DNA from: Apoderus coryli
Taxonomy: Eukaryota > Arthropoda > Insecta > Coleoptera > Attelabidae
Direction: 5' to 3'
Assembly: GCA_911728435.2 (NCBI GenBank)
Contig: OU452199.1
Coordinates: forward strand, 41,551,253-41,615,252
Length of the DNA: 64,000 nt
Numbering within the stretch: the stretch's first letter is position 1; the number at the start of each line of letters is the position of its first letter. Position numbers and translations under genes: made by a program. Below the pieces are notes generated by a model. It was given only the letters and a program-made list of their open reading frames with translations. It did not search any database and was not told where the DNA came from. Of the stretch, positions 22,901 through 32,100 are shown in pieces.

Positions 22901-23814
22901 GCGACGAGTATGTGGTCTAACTACCGCAGTGTATATCCAGTACATCATCTTTGGATTTAGTCCCCATGTTTTCCCATGAGAGCGTCTGAGTAACATAAGC
23001 GTTCTCTCCGCTTGCTCTGGTTCTTTTAAGGTGTGCGGTCCAGGTAAGCTTTGAGTCTAGAGTGACCCCTAAATACTTTACCTCCCCGGACATTTTTACG
23101 ATTTCACCTTGAAGGTACAGTGGTCCTAGTCCCTCTGTTTTCTTCCTCCTGGTGAAAGCGATCATTGCTGACTTTGACGGGCTCATTCTTAGTCCCTGTT
23201 CCAAAGTCCAGCTTGTTGCTATATCAAGGGCCCGTTGCATACGTTCCCTTACTATGCTATTAAACTTTCCCTGGAAATGTATGACTAGGTCATCTGGAAA
23301 ACCCAGAACCCGAAATCCTTCATTGTCCAGAACTTTTAGTAACTCGTCTATAACAAGGTTCCACATCATGGGAGACAGTACTCCCCCCTGCGGGCACCCT
23401 CGTACAGACTTTGCTATTATTGTATCCCCCATTACGGAGGTACACACCATTCTTCCTTTAAGCATACAAGTAGGTTATCCACCTGCATCAAGTCGCATTG
23501 ATGCCTCAGTGTTCCTAGGATTGAGTTCTTAGAACATTATCGAAGGCTCCCTGTATATCCAGGAAGGTTGCAACCTCCATGTTCTCTGACAAAGACAAAC
23601 GAATGATAATAAATTGTTAAATTATTTTGCAGGTAAAGAAAGCTGTTTCGAACGGATAGTATCTCGATTCGGCCGCAAATGCACCTATGTCGTCATAGGT
23701 GATGGACAAGACGAGGAAGCGGCAGCCAAAACCTTGAATTTCCCGTTTTGGAGGATAACAAGCCATAGTGAAATCGCTGCATTGTACAATGCGTTAGACA
23801 TGGACTTTTTATGA
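16990..23814 (+). CDS. eya: Eyes absent (Eya), transcription cofactor and HAD-type phosphatase, 3' part
   Basis: Nine exons with consistent GT/AG sites and phases: 16990-17180, 17913-18075, 18142-18418, 19124-19289, 19789-20057, 20122-20211, 20272-20486, 20549-20793 and 23633-23814 (stop TGA). Together they give 598 residues; the start exon is upstream and not identified. The N-terminal half is Ser/Ala/Pro- and Tyr-rich, as in the Eya transactivation region. The Eya domain starts near residue 330 with the HAD nucleophile motif WDLDET, followed by the VTTTQL motif, VIGDGQDEE in the last exon, and the ending LDMDFL. Eya works with Sine oculis/Six proteins in the nucleus in eye development and is also a protein phosphatase. 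All catalytic motifs are present, so the gene looks functional. The last intron (2.8 kb) holds a mariner and an antisense retroelement. Confidence 0.96.
17181..17912. other. eya intron
   Basis: Intron between the first two visible eya exons. No transposon is recognised. The open frames overlapping 17038-17334 are exon shadows. Confidence 0.6.
18419..19123. other. eya intron
   Basis: Intron with GTAGAT donor and TTTGCAG acceptor. It contains no recognised element. A 65-codon frame at 18836-19033 is not supported as an exon. Confidence 0.6.
21180..22475 (+). mobile_element. Mariner transposon, full length, inside the last eya intron
   Basis: A 1296-bp element flanked by TA on both sides (21178-21179 and 22476-22477). 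Terminal inverted repeats of about 35 bases begin CGAGGCACGTTTTTTT on the left and, read inward, CGCGGCATGTTTTTTA on the right, and share AGTAAGTACCGTTTTG. It encodes one uninterrupted transposase. The length, TA duplication and DD34D spacing are all those of canonical mariners. It lies in sense orientation with eya. Confidence 0.93.
21342..22376 (+). CDS. Mariner transposase (DD34D), apparently intact
   Basis: 344 residues from the ATG at 21342 to the stop at 22374-22376, the usual mariner length (about 345). The N-terminal paired helix-turn-helix region includes the EERSGRPSV linker. The catalytic triad is Asp in VTGDETWV, Asp in LLHDNARPH and Asp in [11 protein letters not shown], with 34 residues between the second and third. 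[14 protein letters not shown] and the C-terminal [15 protein letters not shown] are typical. The open frame extends nine bases upstream only through a GTG codon, so the ATG is preferred. No stop or frameshift is seen, so it is young or under recent selection. It acts in the nucleus by cut and paste at TA sites. Confidence 0.93.
   Translation: MPPTIVSPADCEVRAVIRFLSAKGVKPIDIHREICEVYGQNIMSDGMVRKWVRAFKDGRTNVHDEERSGRPSVVNEDLVQKVEEKVRENRRFTISLMCDCFPQYSRSVLYRIVTENLNYRKLCSLWVPKMLTDLHKTQRLGSALTFLERYHNEGKDFLDQIVTGDETWVAYVTPESKQQSMEWRHSSSPKRVEFKQTISARKIMCTVFWDKKGALLVEFLPRNETINAASYCETLNNLRRAIQNKRRGKLSKGIVLLHDNARPHVANRTKDLIKSFKWETLDHPPYSPDLAPSDYHLFLHLKKHLGGQRLQDDNEVKTFYEEGIQKLVPRYDKCLNIHGNYVEK
22505..23590 (-). 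pseudogene. R1/I-type reverse transcriptase fragment, antisense in the eya intron
   Basis: On the minus strand from about 23590: motif [11 protein letters not shown], then after two stops the frame 23465-22917 with motif [16 protein letters not shown] and motif C GFPDDLV. The usual YADD is changed at two positions to FPDD, which alone should disable the polymerase. [13 protein letters not shown] follows, and degraded RNase H pieces ([16 protein letters not shown] with frame changes) run down to about 22505. It is truncated at both ends. It lies directly upstream of the last eya exon but shows no splice signal used by eya. Confidence 0.8.
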
Positions 23815-24125
23815 TCAATTTATCTAGAAATTCTCAATAAGAACAAAACCAACAACAAAAATATCAAAAAATACTTAATTGTGATTTTTTATTGTAATAT
23901 TCTATAGACATTTTAATTTGTAATATTTTAGATTTATTTTCAATTATTAATAATAGTTAATAGTGCACATTGATGTAAATATACGAGGTTTGATCAGAAA
24001 TATTGGTAAATTAATATTAACATATACAGTGAATTTCAAACGTAATAAATTCGAGGGAATTTTGGTTTTGTTTTTAAGTTGCCCATATCTTGACGTAACA
24101 GAAAAGTACCCGATGCTGAATTGCA
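23815..24125. other. eya 3' flank
   Basis: AT-rich sequence after the eya stop, presumably the 3' UTR. I see no canonical AATAAA immediately downstream. GATTTTTTATTGTAATATTC near 23881 is only suggestive. Confidence 0.4.
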
Positions 24126-24255
24126 TCATCGGTACTTGCGTTTGCCGAGGTAAGAGAAACTCTGGATGTTCTGAAGTCTGTCTCCGTTCACCCGTTCAAC
24201 CACAGTGTTTGGTGCAGGCTCGTAGACAATCTGTTCTTTACATTCAGTACAAGCC
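24126..24255 (-). pseudogene. Non-LTR reverse transcriptase scrap fused to a hAT relic
   Basis: The minus strand reads YEPAPNTVVERVNGDRLQN then IQSFSYLG, the segment that follows the active site in many insect RTE/CRE-like reverse transcriptases. It continues in frame from the hAT-derived sequence upstream and stops at 24126. It is far too short to have any function. Confidence 0.5.
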
Positions 24256-25000
24256 CGATACTCCTGAATGTGCTGTGCATTTAGTATTATTGATATTTCT
24301 TCCCCAATTTTATCCTGACAATTTCTGAAAGCTGAGTGAGAGTCTCTTACGAATTGCGTGCTTTCTTTTAATGGTAAATTACATACCTCTAATTCAGTCA
24401 GAGATTTAGAAACAAACCCGTAGTTGTACTTTATAAACGAAAGCTGCTGCTTAATTCGCTTATTTTCACAGATTTCTTTTGCATCTAAAAGTGATTCGAC
24501 AAGAATCATTTGACAAATCTGAAATTCTCTGCATAATATTTGCAGCCTTTAGCCAAGTACTCTATCCTGTTAAAACGGGCTGAGGTGGAAAAGGAGTGAA
24601 TGGTAAAATATTTTTAAATTTTGACTCGCCTTTACCATGTAAGGTGCTGCACCCGACAACAAAATTAGGAGATTGCCAGTGGCAACAGCCGCAAGAAGAA
24701 AGAATGCCGGTAATTTTTCTTCAATAAACCTAGTCACAGTTAGCATTTGTTTTTTCTAGTTGCTTTGACGCAATAAGATAGGATTTTGGTAACAAGTTTT
24801 CGCTAAGAATGCCGACCATTAAATGTGCAATATAACCCCACATAGAATCAGTACTTTCATCCATACATAATATATAAAAGTAGTTATTTACAATGTTTGT
24901 TTTAATTTCTTCAATTACTGAAGAATATAAAGAATTCACATCGTTTCTCCTAGAGGTTCTCTCACTAAGAATATTGTCCTAAATTAGAAACGCAGGCTAT
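24256..25000 (-). pseudogene. hAT-type transposase relic (CGGBP1/ZBED-like)
   Basis: Minus-strand pieces in order: YILCMDESTDSMWGYIAHL (a DDE-domain start of hAT type), KQLEKTNANCD, then after a frame change FIEEKLPAFFLL and LLILLSGAAPYMVKA, and finally the frame 24509-24126 with KQQLSFIKYNYGF and LTELEVCNLPLKES. The order matches the CGGBP1-like hAT proteins found widely in insect genomes. At least one frameshift (near 24740) and stops (near 24560-24590) inactivate it. Confidence 0.6.
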
Positions 25001-25331
25001 AAATACCTGCAAGAACAAGGGTCTGTTTACCATCTTTTTTAGGGTGGGTTTTCCCCGCTATTTAGTTTGGTTTTAAATTTAAAAATGATGAATAAAATTT
25101 TTTGGCTGAATATACTTCATTATATGCAACATTTTACACATACACTATTGGACAAACAAAGTGCTTTTATTTCTTTCAATTTGAAAAACTAATTAAATAT
25201 TATTGTAATCCCCGGTTAATTTTAATGAAATATTATCCCCAATATTAGTAATATTTCACAATATTTTGGTACACTTTAAATGAAATGCAGGTACAGAAAT
25301 ATTTATAATTATAAAGATCGACGAAATGAAG
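25001..25331. other. no recognisable gene
   Basis: AT-rich spacer between the hAT relic and the Tc1 element. Nothing recognised. Confidence 0.5.
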
Positions 25332-26562
25332 TGCGACAAAAGTAAAGCAACAAATTGTGTCAACGGTACTTTATTTTACATATTACAATAAAAAAACATT
25401 AAACACATTAAATAATTAAAATAGCTAGAAGTATTATGTTAATAATTAATAGAATATCCATTATTATTTGCGAGCAACGTCGCAGCATTGAAGCAATAAA
25501 TTTTTGGACAGTATTTTCGGAAAGGTTTCTCCAAACTCCATTGATTTTATTTACCAATGATGGTTTATTTGTGAATACTTGTGTAAGAATTCCACGCTCA
25601 ACTTCTTCACATAGATTTTAAATAAAATAAAAGGTCTGAGGATATAGTGCCGCCCACTCCAAAACCAGAACGTTATTTTCTTGAAACCACTCTTGAACAA
25701 TTCGGAAGTGTTTTGGATCGTTATCCTATTAGAAAATAAAATGCAACGGCATTTCCCACTCTGCATAAGGCAACATTACATTTTGCATTAGATGTCTATA
25801 GACAAATCGATCCATGGTGTCATTAATGAAGTTTAAAGGACCCACCCCATTCCATGAGAAACAACCCCATGGAAAACACTGCATTTACCTGTGGGTGTAA
25901 CGTATTTGGGATGAAACCTGGGATTGATTGGCCGTCTTATATGCTTCATTCTATCAGAACTGAAAAATTTATAGCGCGTTTCATCGCTAAATAACACTTT
26001 TTCCCAATCGTCTACTGTCCAATTTAAATGTCCACGTGCAAATTCAAGCCTAGCCACTCCATTTCTTGCCGAAATAAGCGGCTTTTTAGCCGGGCGTCTA
26101 CTAAATAACTTTGCGTCTACCAACCTTCTTTGAACTGTCCGTGGACTATCCTCAATTTCGGAAATTTCAGCAATTATTCTAGGTGCAGACATCCAAGGAT
26201 CGTTTTGGGAAATTCTTTTAAGGCGTCTGTCTGTCCTAGTTGTTGTTTTTCTCGAGCTTGCCGATTTCGGCATACTCTCTAAATGTCTCCTTTCATTGTA
26301 ACTTGAAATTATTTGGGATACGCTGTCTATGGGTAAAAACAAACCGTCTTGCAATTGGGCTTGTATTGTACCTTACAAGTGTGCAATCACTACTCTCTGT
26401 TTTAATTCTTTCGAAATTGGAATACCTCTTGGCATGATTAATCCAGCACAGAAATATTAATTAAACATAAAATAAACTCAGCAAAAATATTTTAACCTTT
26501 ACTGTCACTAAAAACTTTCTTTTTTAGGCAAATATTAAAATGTTGCTTTACTTTTGACGCAT
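25332..26562 (-). mobile_element. Tc1-like transposon with short inverted repeats
   Basis: The ends share CAAAAGTAAAGCAACA in inverted orientation (about 25337-25352 and 26541-26556), preceded by TGCG on both sides. The enclosed minus-strand gene is a Tc1 transposase. The flanking TA duplication is no longer evident. Length is about 1.23 kb, shorter than the usual 1.6 kb, because the inverted repeats are short. Confidence 0.75.
25435..26435 (-). pseudogene. Tc1-like transposase, frameshifted
   Basis: It starts at ATG 26435 (MPRGIPISKELKQRVV), has an early stop (TAA, near 26375), and then runs open from 26354 to 25833 with the helix-turn-helix linker (APRIIAEI, TVQRRLVDAKLF) and the first catalytic Asp in VLFSDETRYKFF. 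A frameshift near 25865 moves to GPLNFINDTMDRFV; the second Asp block reads DNDPKH, preceded by two stop codons. The third catalytic region is degenerate (LEWAALYPQTFYF instead of SPDLNPIE). It is nearly full length but cannot encode an active enzyme. The single ORF at 25551-25766 is a frame-shadow of its C-terminal half. Confidence 0.8.
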
Positions 26563-26738
26563 TACAATATTGTATTAAAAGTTTACGTCAATATCAGTTC
26601 ATTTGTTTTGATTGCTGGAAAAAGCTATTGCCGTCAATAATAGCAGCCTACGTTGATATTTAAGACACGACGTATTTAAATACGATATCATGCATTTAAT
26701 ATTATAAAATCGAGATTTGTCTAATTTTTCGAAAGTGT

Positions 26739-27038
26739 TGCTCAGGCGCTACAAAAATTGTATGAAAAGCAATGACCCTAGCTTGAGGTTGCATTCCTTA
26801 ATTTTAAGTCGAAAGTGCCTTATACACTTTGTTCAAAATTCAATAGTTCATGTTAAATTAGCTTTTTACGTTACCAGATTTATTTACTGTTAAACTATTG
26901 AATTCTGAACAAAGTGTATAAGGCACTTTCGACTTAAAATTAAGGAATGCAACCTCAAGCTATGGCCATTGCTTTTGCTTCTCATGTAATTTTTGTAGTG
27001 CCCGAGGATCGCCTTATAAAGGTCAAAACGTCTACAAA
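26739..27038. repeat. Hairpin element with decayed hammerhead end
   Basis: The left arm (about 26752-26850) and the right arm (about 26890-27002) are near-perfect inverses around a 40-base centre, including CTTGAGGTTGCATTCC and GGAATGCAACCTCAAG. No coding capacity. The right arm runs into a hammerhead-like block. Confidence 0.8.
26992..27038 (+). ncRNA. Decayed hammerhead-like motif
   Basis: A seven-base stem I, TTTGTAG/CTACAAA, encloses CCGAGGA (for CTGANGA), a stem II CCTT/AAGG, then AAAAC (for GAAAC) and GTC before the closing strand. Two core bases are changed, so it should be inactive, but stem I is fully kept. Confidence 0.45.
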
Positions 27039-27039
27039 T

Positions 27040-28275
27040 TAAAGTGTTTTGTTTATTGCTGACCTGTAACCAACCAACTGAAGAGAAGAATATAATTTGA
27101 CAATGAACTGATCACACCTCGTCTACTGAATAACGAAAACAAAAGGAATCACACACATTACAGAGAACCATCAAAACACGAACTTTACATGACTATATTA
27201 TAATAATTTCTAAGATATAACATTTTTTAAGATCAACAAATTTGTATTGATTTTTTTATTAACAATTTAAATCAAGTGGCAATTACCAAATCAATAATTA
27301 GTTGATAATAGTTTGTATTTATATTGTTTTATTTTTTGTACTTATTATAAATATTATATTATTAATAAATTATACACGGAAATTACAAATATGTCAAAAA
27401 CGTTATATTATAATAATAAAGAAAGATGTATTATAAACAATAAGTTTAAAAAATTCGAAAAAAAATAAATTTTAATGTACAGAACATGAGTATTGCTTTA
27501 TTTCGTAATTAGCACTATTACCTTTAGGTTTTATAAATCTCTCTAACTATGGGAAATGTAGTTAAAAGAAAAAACTATTCGTGAATGAAAAAAGCCACAA
27601 TTTTATTCAAAACTAAACAATGTAAATGTTTACTACATTTATTACTGCAGAACTGACTTATATACAAATAGGTAATTATAATATTTTAAGCCATTAACTC
27701 CTACGAACCTTGTCGCTTAGCTTACCTAATATCACAGTTTGACATTTTTCCAACATTTTTATTGCATACCTAACTGTAGTAAATAAATAAATTCATTAAT
27801 ATAAATCCTCTACTACGCCTACGCAGTGATTAAATTAATAATATATAATTTAACGCTGCAAAATTTTTAACCAATTTACCAGCAAGTCCAAAAATTTTAC
27901 ACTTCTTGCTATAATCGCAATTAATAACAATAAAAAAAACTCTTATAACACACTTGCAGTTGAAAATAAAAAATAATAAACAAGTAAACACTGACTAATC
28001 GCTCATTGAAGGACAAAATTACAAAAAATATGCAAAAATCGACCCTATTTACATTAATATACCTACATATATTCCCATATGTTTATTTGTCTAAAAACAG
28101 CGGACCAATATTTTAAAGCGCGTGCAAGTGTTTTGGAATTTGAACCTTCGTATCAGTCAAGTCACAAAAATGTACTAATCCTGCGTTGCCACATGTAACT
28201 TGTAAATTTGTCTTGTTCGTAAATTTTCAACGCAAGTCCGCAATATATCCTTAGAATTATATCGACACTTGAGTC
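27040..28275. other. AT-rich, no recognisable gene
   Basis: Very AT-rich sequence with no open frame of interest and no element ends that I can recognise. Confidence 0.5.
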
Positions 28276-28446
28276 ATTGTGTTTATTATAATATAGTGTG
28301 TCAGCGCTTGGTTAGTACCTGTCAACTCAGATGGCGTTGTCATATACCAGAAATTTATTAATGAACGACTGAAGTTGATAACGCCGTCTGTTGTTAGACG
28401 AGGATACTAACCAAACGCTGACACACTATATTATAATAAACACAAT
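28276..28446. repeat. Small hairpin MITE
   Basis: The arms ATTGTGTTTATTATAATATA (28276 on) and TATATTATAATAAACACAAT (ending 28446) continue inward through GTGTGTCAGCG/CGCTGACACAC and TTGGTTAGTA/TACTAACCAA, about 65 bases each, around a 35-base centre. Confidence 0.75.
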
Positions 28447-28452
28447 GCTTGA

Positions 28453-28600
28453 GCACAGTATAATAAATAATACAGTATTCTGACTTTCCGCTTGCGAGCC
28501 GTCCTGCGCATATCGTCGCGCATGCCGCCATTATGGGTTAAAACGTCACAATAATCGCATTGAGGTAGATAGATACCGTTCACTCCTGTGTTCTATATAT
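28453..28600 (+). repeat. Repeat shared, inverted, with 55215-55362
   Basis: ACAGTATAATAAATAATACA at 28455 and the next 140 bases reappear as the inverse at 55215-55362. There they lie just upstream of a THAP exon on the minus strand, which suggests that this is the 5' end of the same THAP transposon, here left without its gene. Confidence 0.65.
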
Positions 28601-29118
28601 TTTTTATTGTCGGCGCGTACGCTACCAATATCTTCTCCATATACAATTGTATAAATATGTGTATGTAGGTATGGAGAGCTAACGTCAGATTTGACAGATT
28701 CTTTCCTCGAGTATGTAAGATGTAAGGAAGTACGGAGTAAAATAACGCCGATTAATGCCGTACACAAGTGACTGCAGAATTGGATTAGTCCAACAAAGTA
28801 ATTTTAACATCCGCTCGATTTGTTTGGTTCGATTTATCTATCAAGATAACAACGGCAACATGGCGTAAACGTTTATTCGCGTTCAGTAGATGGGATTTAA
28901 GATTTAAAAAATGCTCATAAAGCTGATATTCCTATCACAAACAAAAATCAGCTGTTCAATCTGACAGGTAATGATAAAAATCAAAATGGCGTCATACTGT
29001 ATGTAGACAAAGAAGTGTTGTTAAAATAATAAGGTTTTTTTTTTTGTGAAAAAAGCTAATAAACTGCCATTAACGTGAAAAACTATCTAAGTTATTGTTT
29101 GAATTATTGTGTAATATA

Positions 29119-32100
29119 ATGTTAACGTTGGAAGTGGTTCCTGAACGTTCGTTGGGCTGTGAGCAATGGGAATTTGTTTTAGGTGTGTATTTTTTTGCTA
29201 TTGTATTTATAATAGCAAGGGAAAAAGTGCGCCTTATTTAATAAACAAATAAATAATTGTATTACTGTTACTGTTGACTATGTTGTTTTTAATGTTATAG
29301 CCTAGACTAAACAAAATAATTACTTACTTTTTGTTTTAATAGAAGACAATAAACTAGTTATATATTTTTAGATCCGAATCATAATTTCCTTATTTGTAGA
29401 TATTATCAAATAATAAAGAATAGGAGAGTATTTTCTTAAATTGTTTTTATTCTAGGAATGCATTTTTCGCAAGCTGTTGCTATAATTCAATCTCAAGTTG
29501 GTATTATCAAGGGGGTACAAGTACTTTATAACGATACAGTAAGTGTTTTAAATATAATGAAATAAGACTTTCAAAATGTCAAATTTACTTTATTTTGAAT
29601 TGTAATGTGATTGTTATTTCTCTTTTGCAGAAACCTTTAGAAATAGATTTGGTTATAAATTTGCCGCAGGACGGTATTAGATTATTTTTTGATCCCGTCT
29701 CACAACGTTTAAAAATTATTCAAATATGTTCTATGAAATTAGTCAAATTAAAATATTGGTAAGATACTTAAATACTATGAAATTCTTCTTATATGAAATA
29801 GAAATTCACTACTTTTACAGTGGCCTGATTTTCAATTCTCCCGAACTGCTGCCATCTATCGAACAGGTTGAACACTCGTTCGGTGCTACTCATCCCGGTG
29901 AATATGATGCGGACAAACAAGTGTTTACGCTGAATTTCCGTGGATTATCCTTTTACTTCCCGGTCGAGTCTAAATATCAACGAGGCAGTACGCACAATTT
30001 GGCATCGTTGCAATTCCCGCCTGGCAGTTCACCAATAGTGTCACGTATGGCCGTTTATTCCGGTGCATCGGTGGAAGTGGCAACGACGCCAGATTTACCG
30101 CTATCTTGTTACCATGGCCAACTGTATTTGCAGAAGGCGGAAGTGTTGCGAGGCGAGGATTATACGTGCGGATTGCGGTTGAATATGTTTTCAGGTAAGA
30201 TGTCGCAAAGCTTCCATAGGCAACACTGTTTTGGTTAAGGCTATAGCCCACAAACACCTGCTTAATGACAGTTTCTGTCAAAATATTGTAGTGCAAACCA
30301 TCGCCAACAGGTTTCAGCATGTTTTCTATCTACTGTTATAAACGTCGCAAAGGCTCAAAGTTTGGTTTGATTGTAGGTACAAATAGTCGTATCCTGGATA
30401 CATCCAAACTTCACATTGAACGTAAAGTATTATTGGGACAGTCAGCTCAGGATATTGCTTCAGCATTAGGATCACCCTCGAAAGTATTCTATAAAAGTGA
30501 AGATAAAATGAAGATCCATGCTCCTCATGCACATTTAAGTGTCACGTCAACGAGGAGCGATTACTTTTTTAATTACTTTACATTAGGATTGGTAAGTTCA
30601 ATCTATTATACGGGGTACAGCTATAGTTTAAATGTGGCAAAGTTGCGTAATTTTATGAACAACAATGTACCGTAAAAAGTATGACAGTATCTTCTACGAA
30701 TGTCAAAGTATTCCCGAAGTAACTTGTGCAACGTTTCGAGTTGCCTAAACAACCGCCGCGCGCCGCTTTGTTTTTTCTTATGAATTGAAACGGACAAAGC
30801 AGGTGTCATATTGGATTGCAACCCAAATCGATGAATCAAAAATGTGTAAATCTACATTATTAATATATTTTTTCGCCTGCCAGCACTTAAACAGAGAAAT
30901 GACCATTTAGCGCCCGCTCTTTTTATTTTTTTTTTCATAGATGGCGCTACTGTTAGATTTCCAATAATAACGTTAATATCAGTAGTTTTCACTCATTTAA
31001 CTTAATGTGCATTCCATCTAGAGGATAGGTTGACAATTAATTGAGAAAGTTTACATAGGTAGTCGTCTGCCATTCCGCTAAACTCATTTAATTATTTAAA
31101 ATAGTCCATTATTAATTAGTAATCACTTTTTAATTATACCTAATATTCTAAAATCAAATTTCTATGGCGTACACGCTCAGATAATAATTTGACAGTTTCT
31201 TTCTACATTTAAATACTCAACATTGACATGTGAGCCTGTCACAGAAGTTTATCTGATCTGAGTTTGTCAAAGGATAACGCCTATTATCATGTACGTCAAA
31301 AATACTTCCATTAATTACTGTCAAAAACTGTCAGTTCATAACAGTAATAATTAATTATTAACATATAGTTCTTTTGGTTTAATATTGTAGTATGAAGAGG
31401 CAGGCGAAAAACAGTTGTAAGCACCACTGGCGGTAAAGCCGCTGCAGCCCTTCGCTGTATAGCTGCCCTCGCTCGCTTCGCTCACTCGTGCGTCTTTACA
31501 GCGGCGGGCTGCAACGAATGCTTTACCGCCCTTTATACTTAATATACTATTTGTTCTCTTTTTCTCGAGCCTTATTTCTTCAATATTTAAATTCACAAGT
31601 TCTTGGGACGAGGCTCACAAATAACAACACAGACTAAATAACAAACTTATTTAATGTCAAAACATTTTTTCCTCTTAAACAACGTTTCGGCGTCGTAAAA
31701 CAGTTACGTTCTTCTTATATAGTATAAGTATATTCTTATATAGTATAAAACTGTTCTCCGTGATATGGTCTAATTGTAGTGTAAATTGAAGGCATATTTT
31801 GACCCATGTCATGTAGCTGTTAATTTTTGATAACGCATCAATGTGCAACTTCCACTTCAGGGAGCTGTCAACAAGGCCCAGAAACTTCACAGAAGAAACG
31901 ACGTCAATAGTGGAATTATTAAGTTCAAAATACTGCAGCGCACCTTTATATGACAGATTTAGTTTTCGCAGTGTTCAAGCCCAACAGGTTAGAGTCACAC
32001 CATGATTTGATGGTGATTAGGTCTTCGGATATGGTACTATGAAGAGCCACACTATCCGGGCCGCACCAAGTGAAACTAGTATCATCAGCAAAGAGACATA

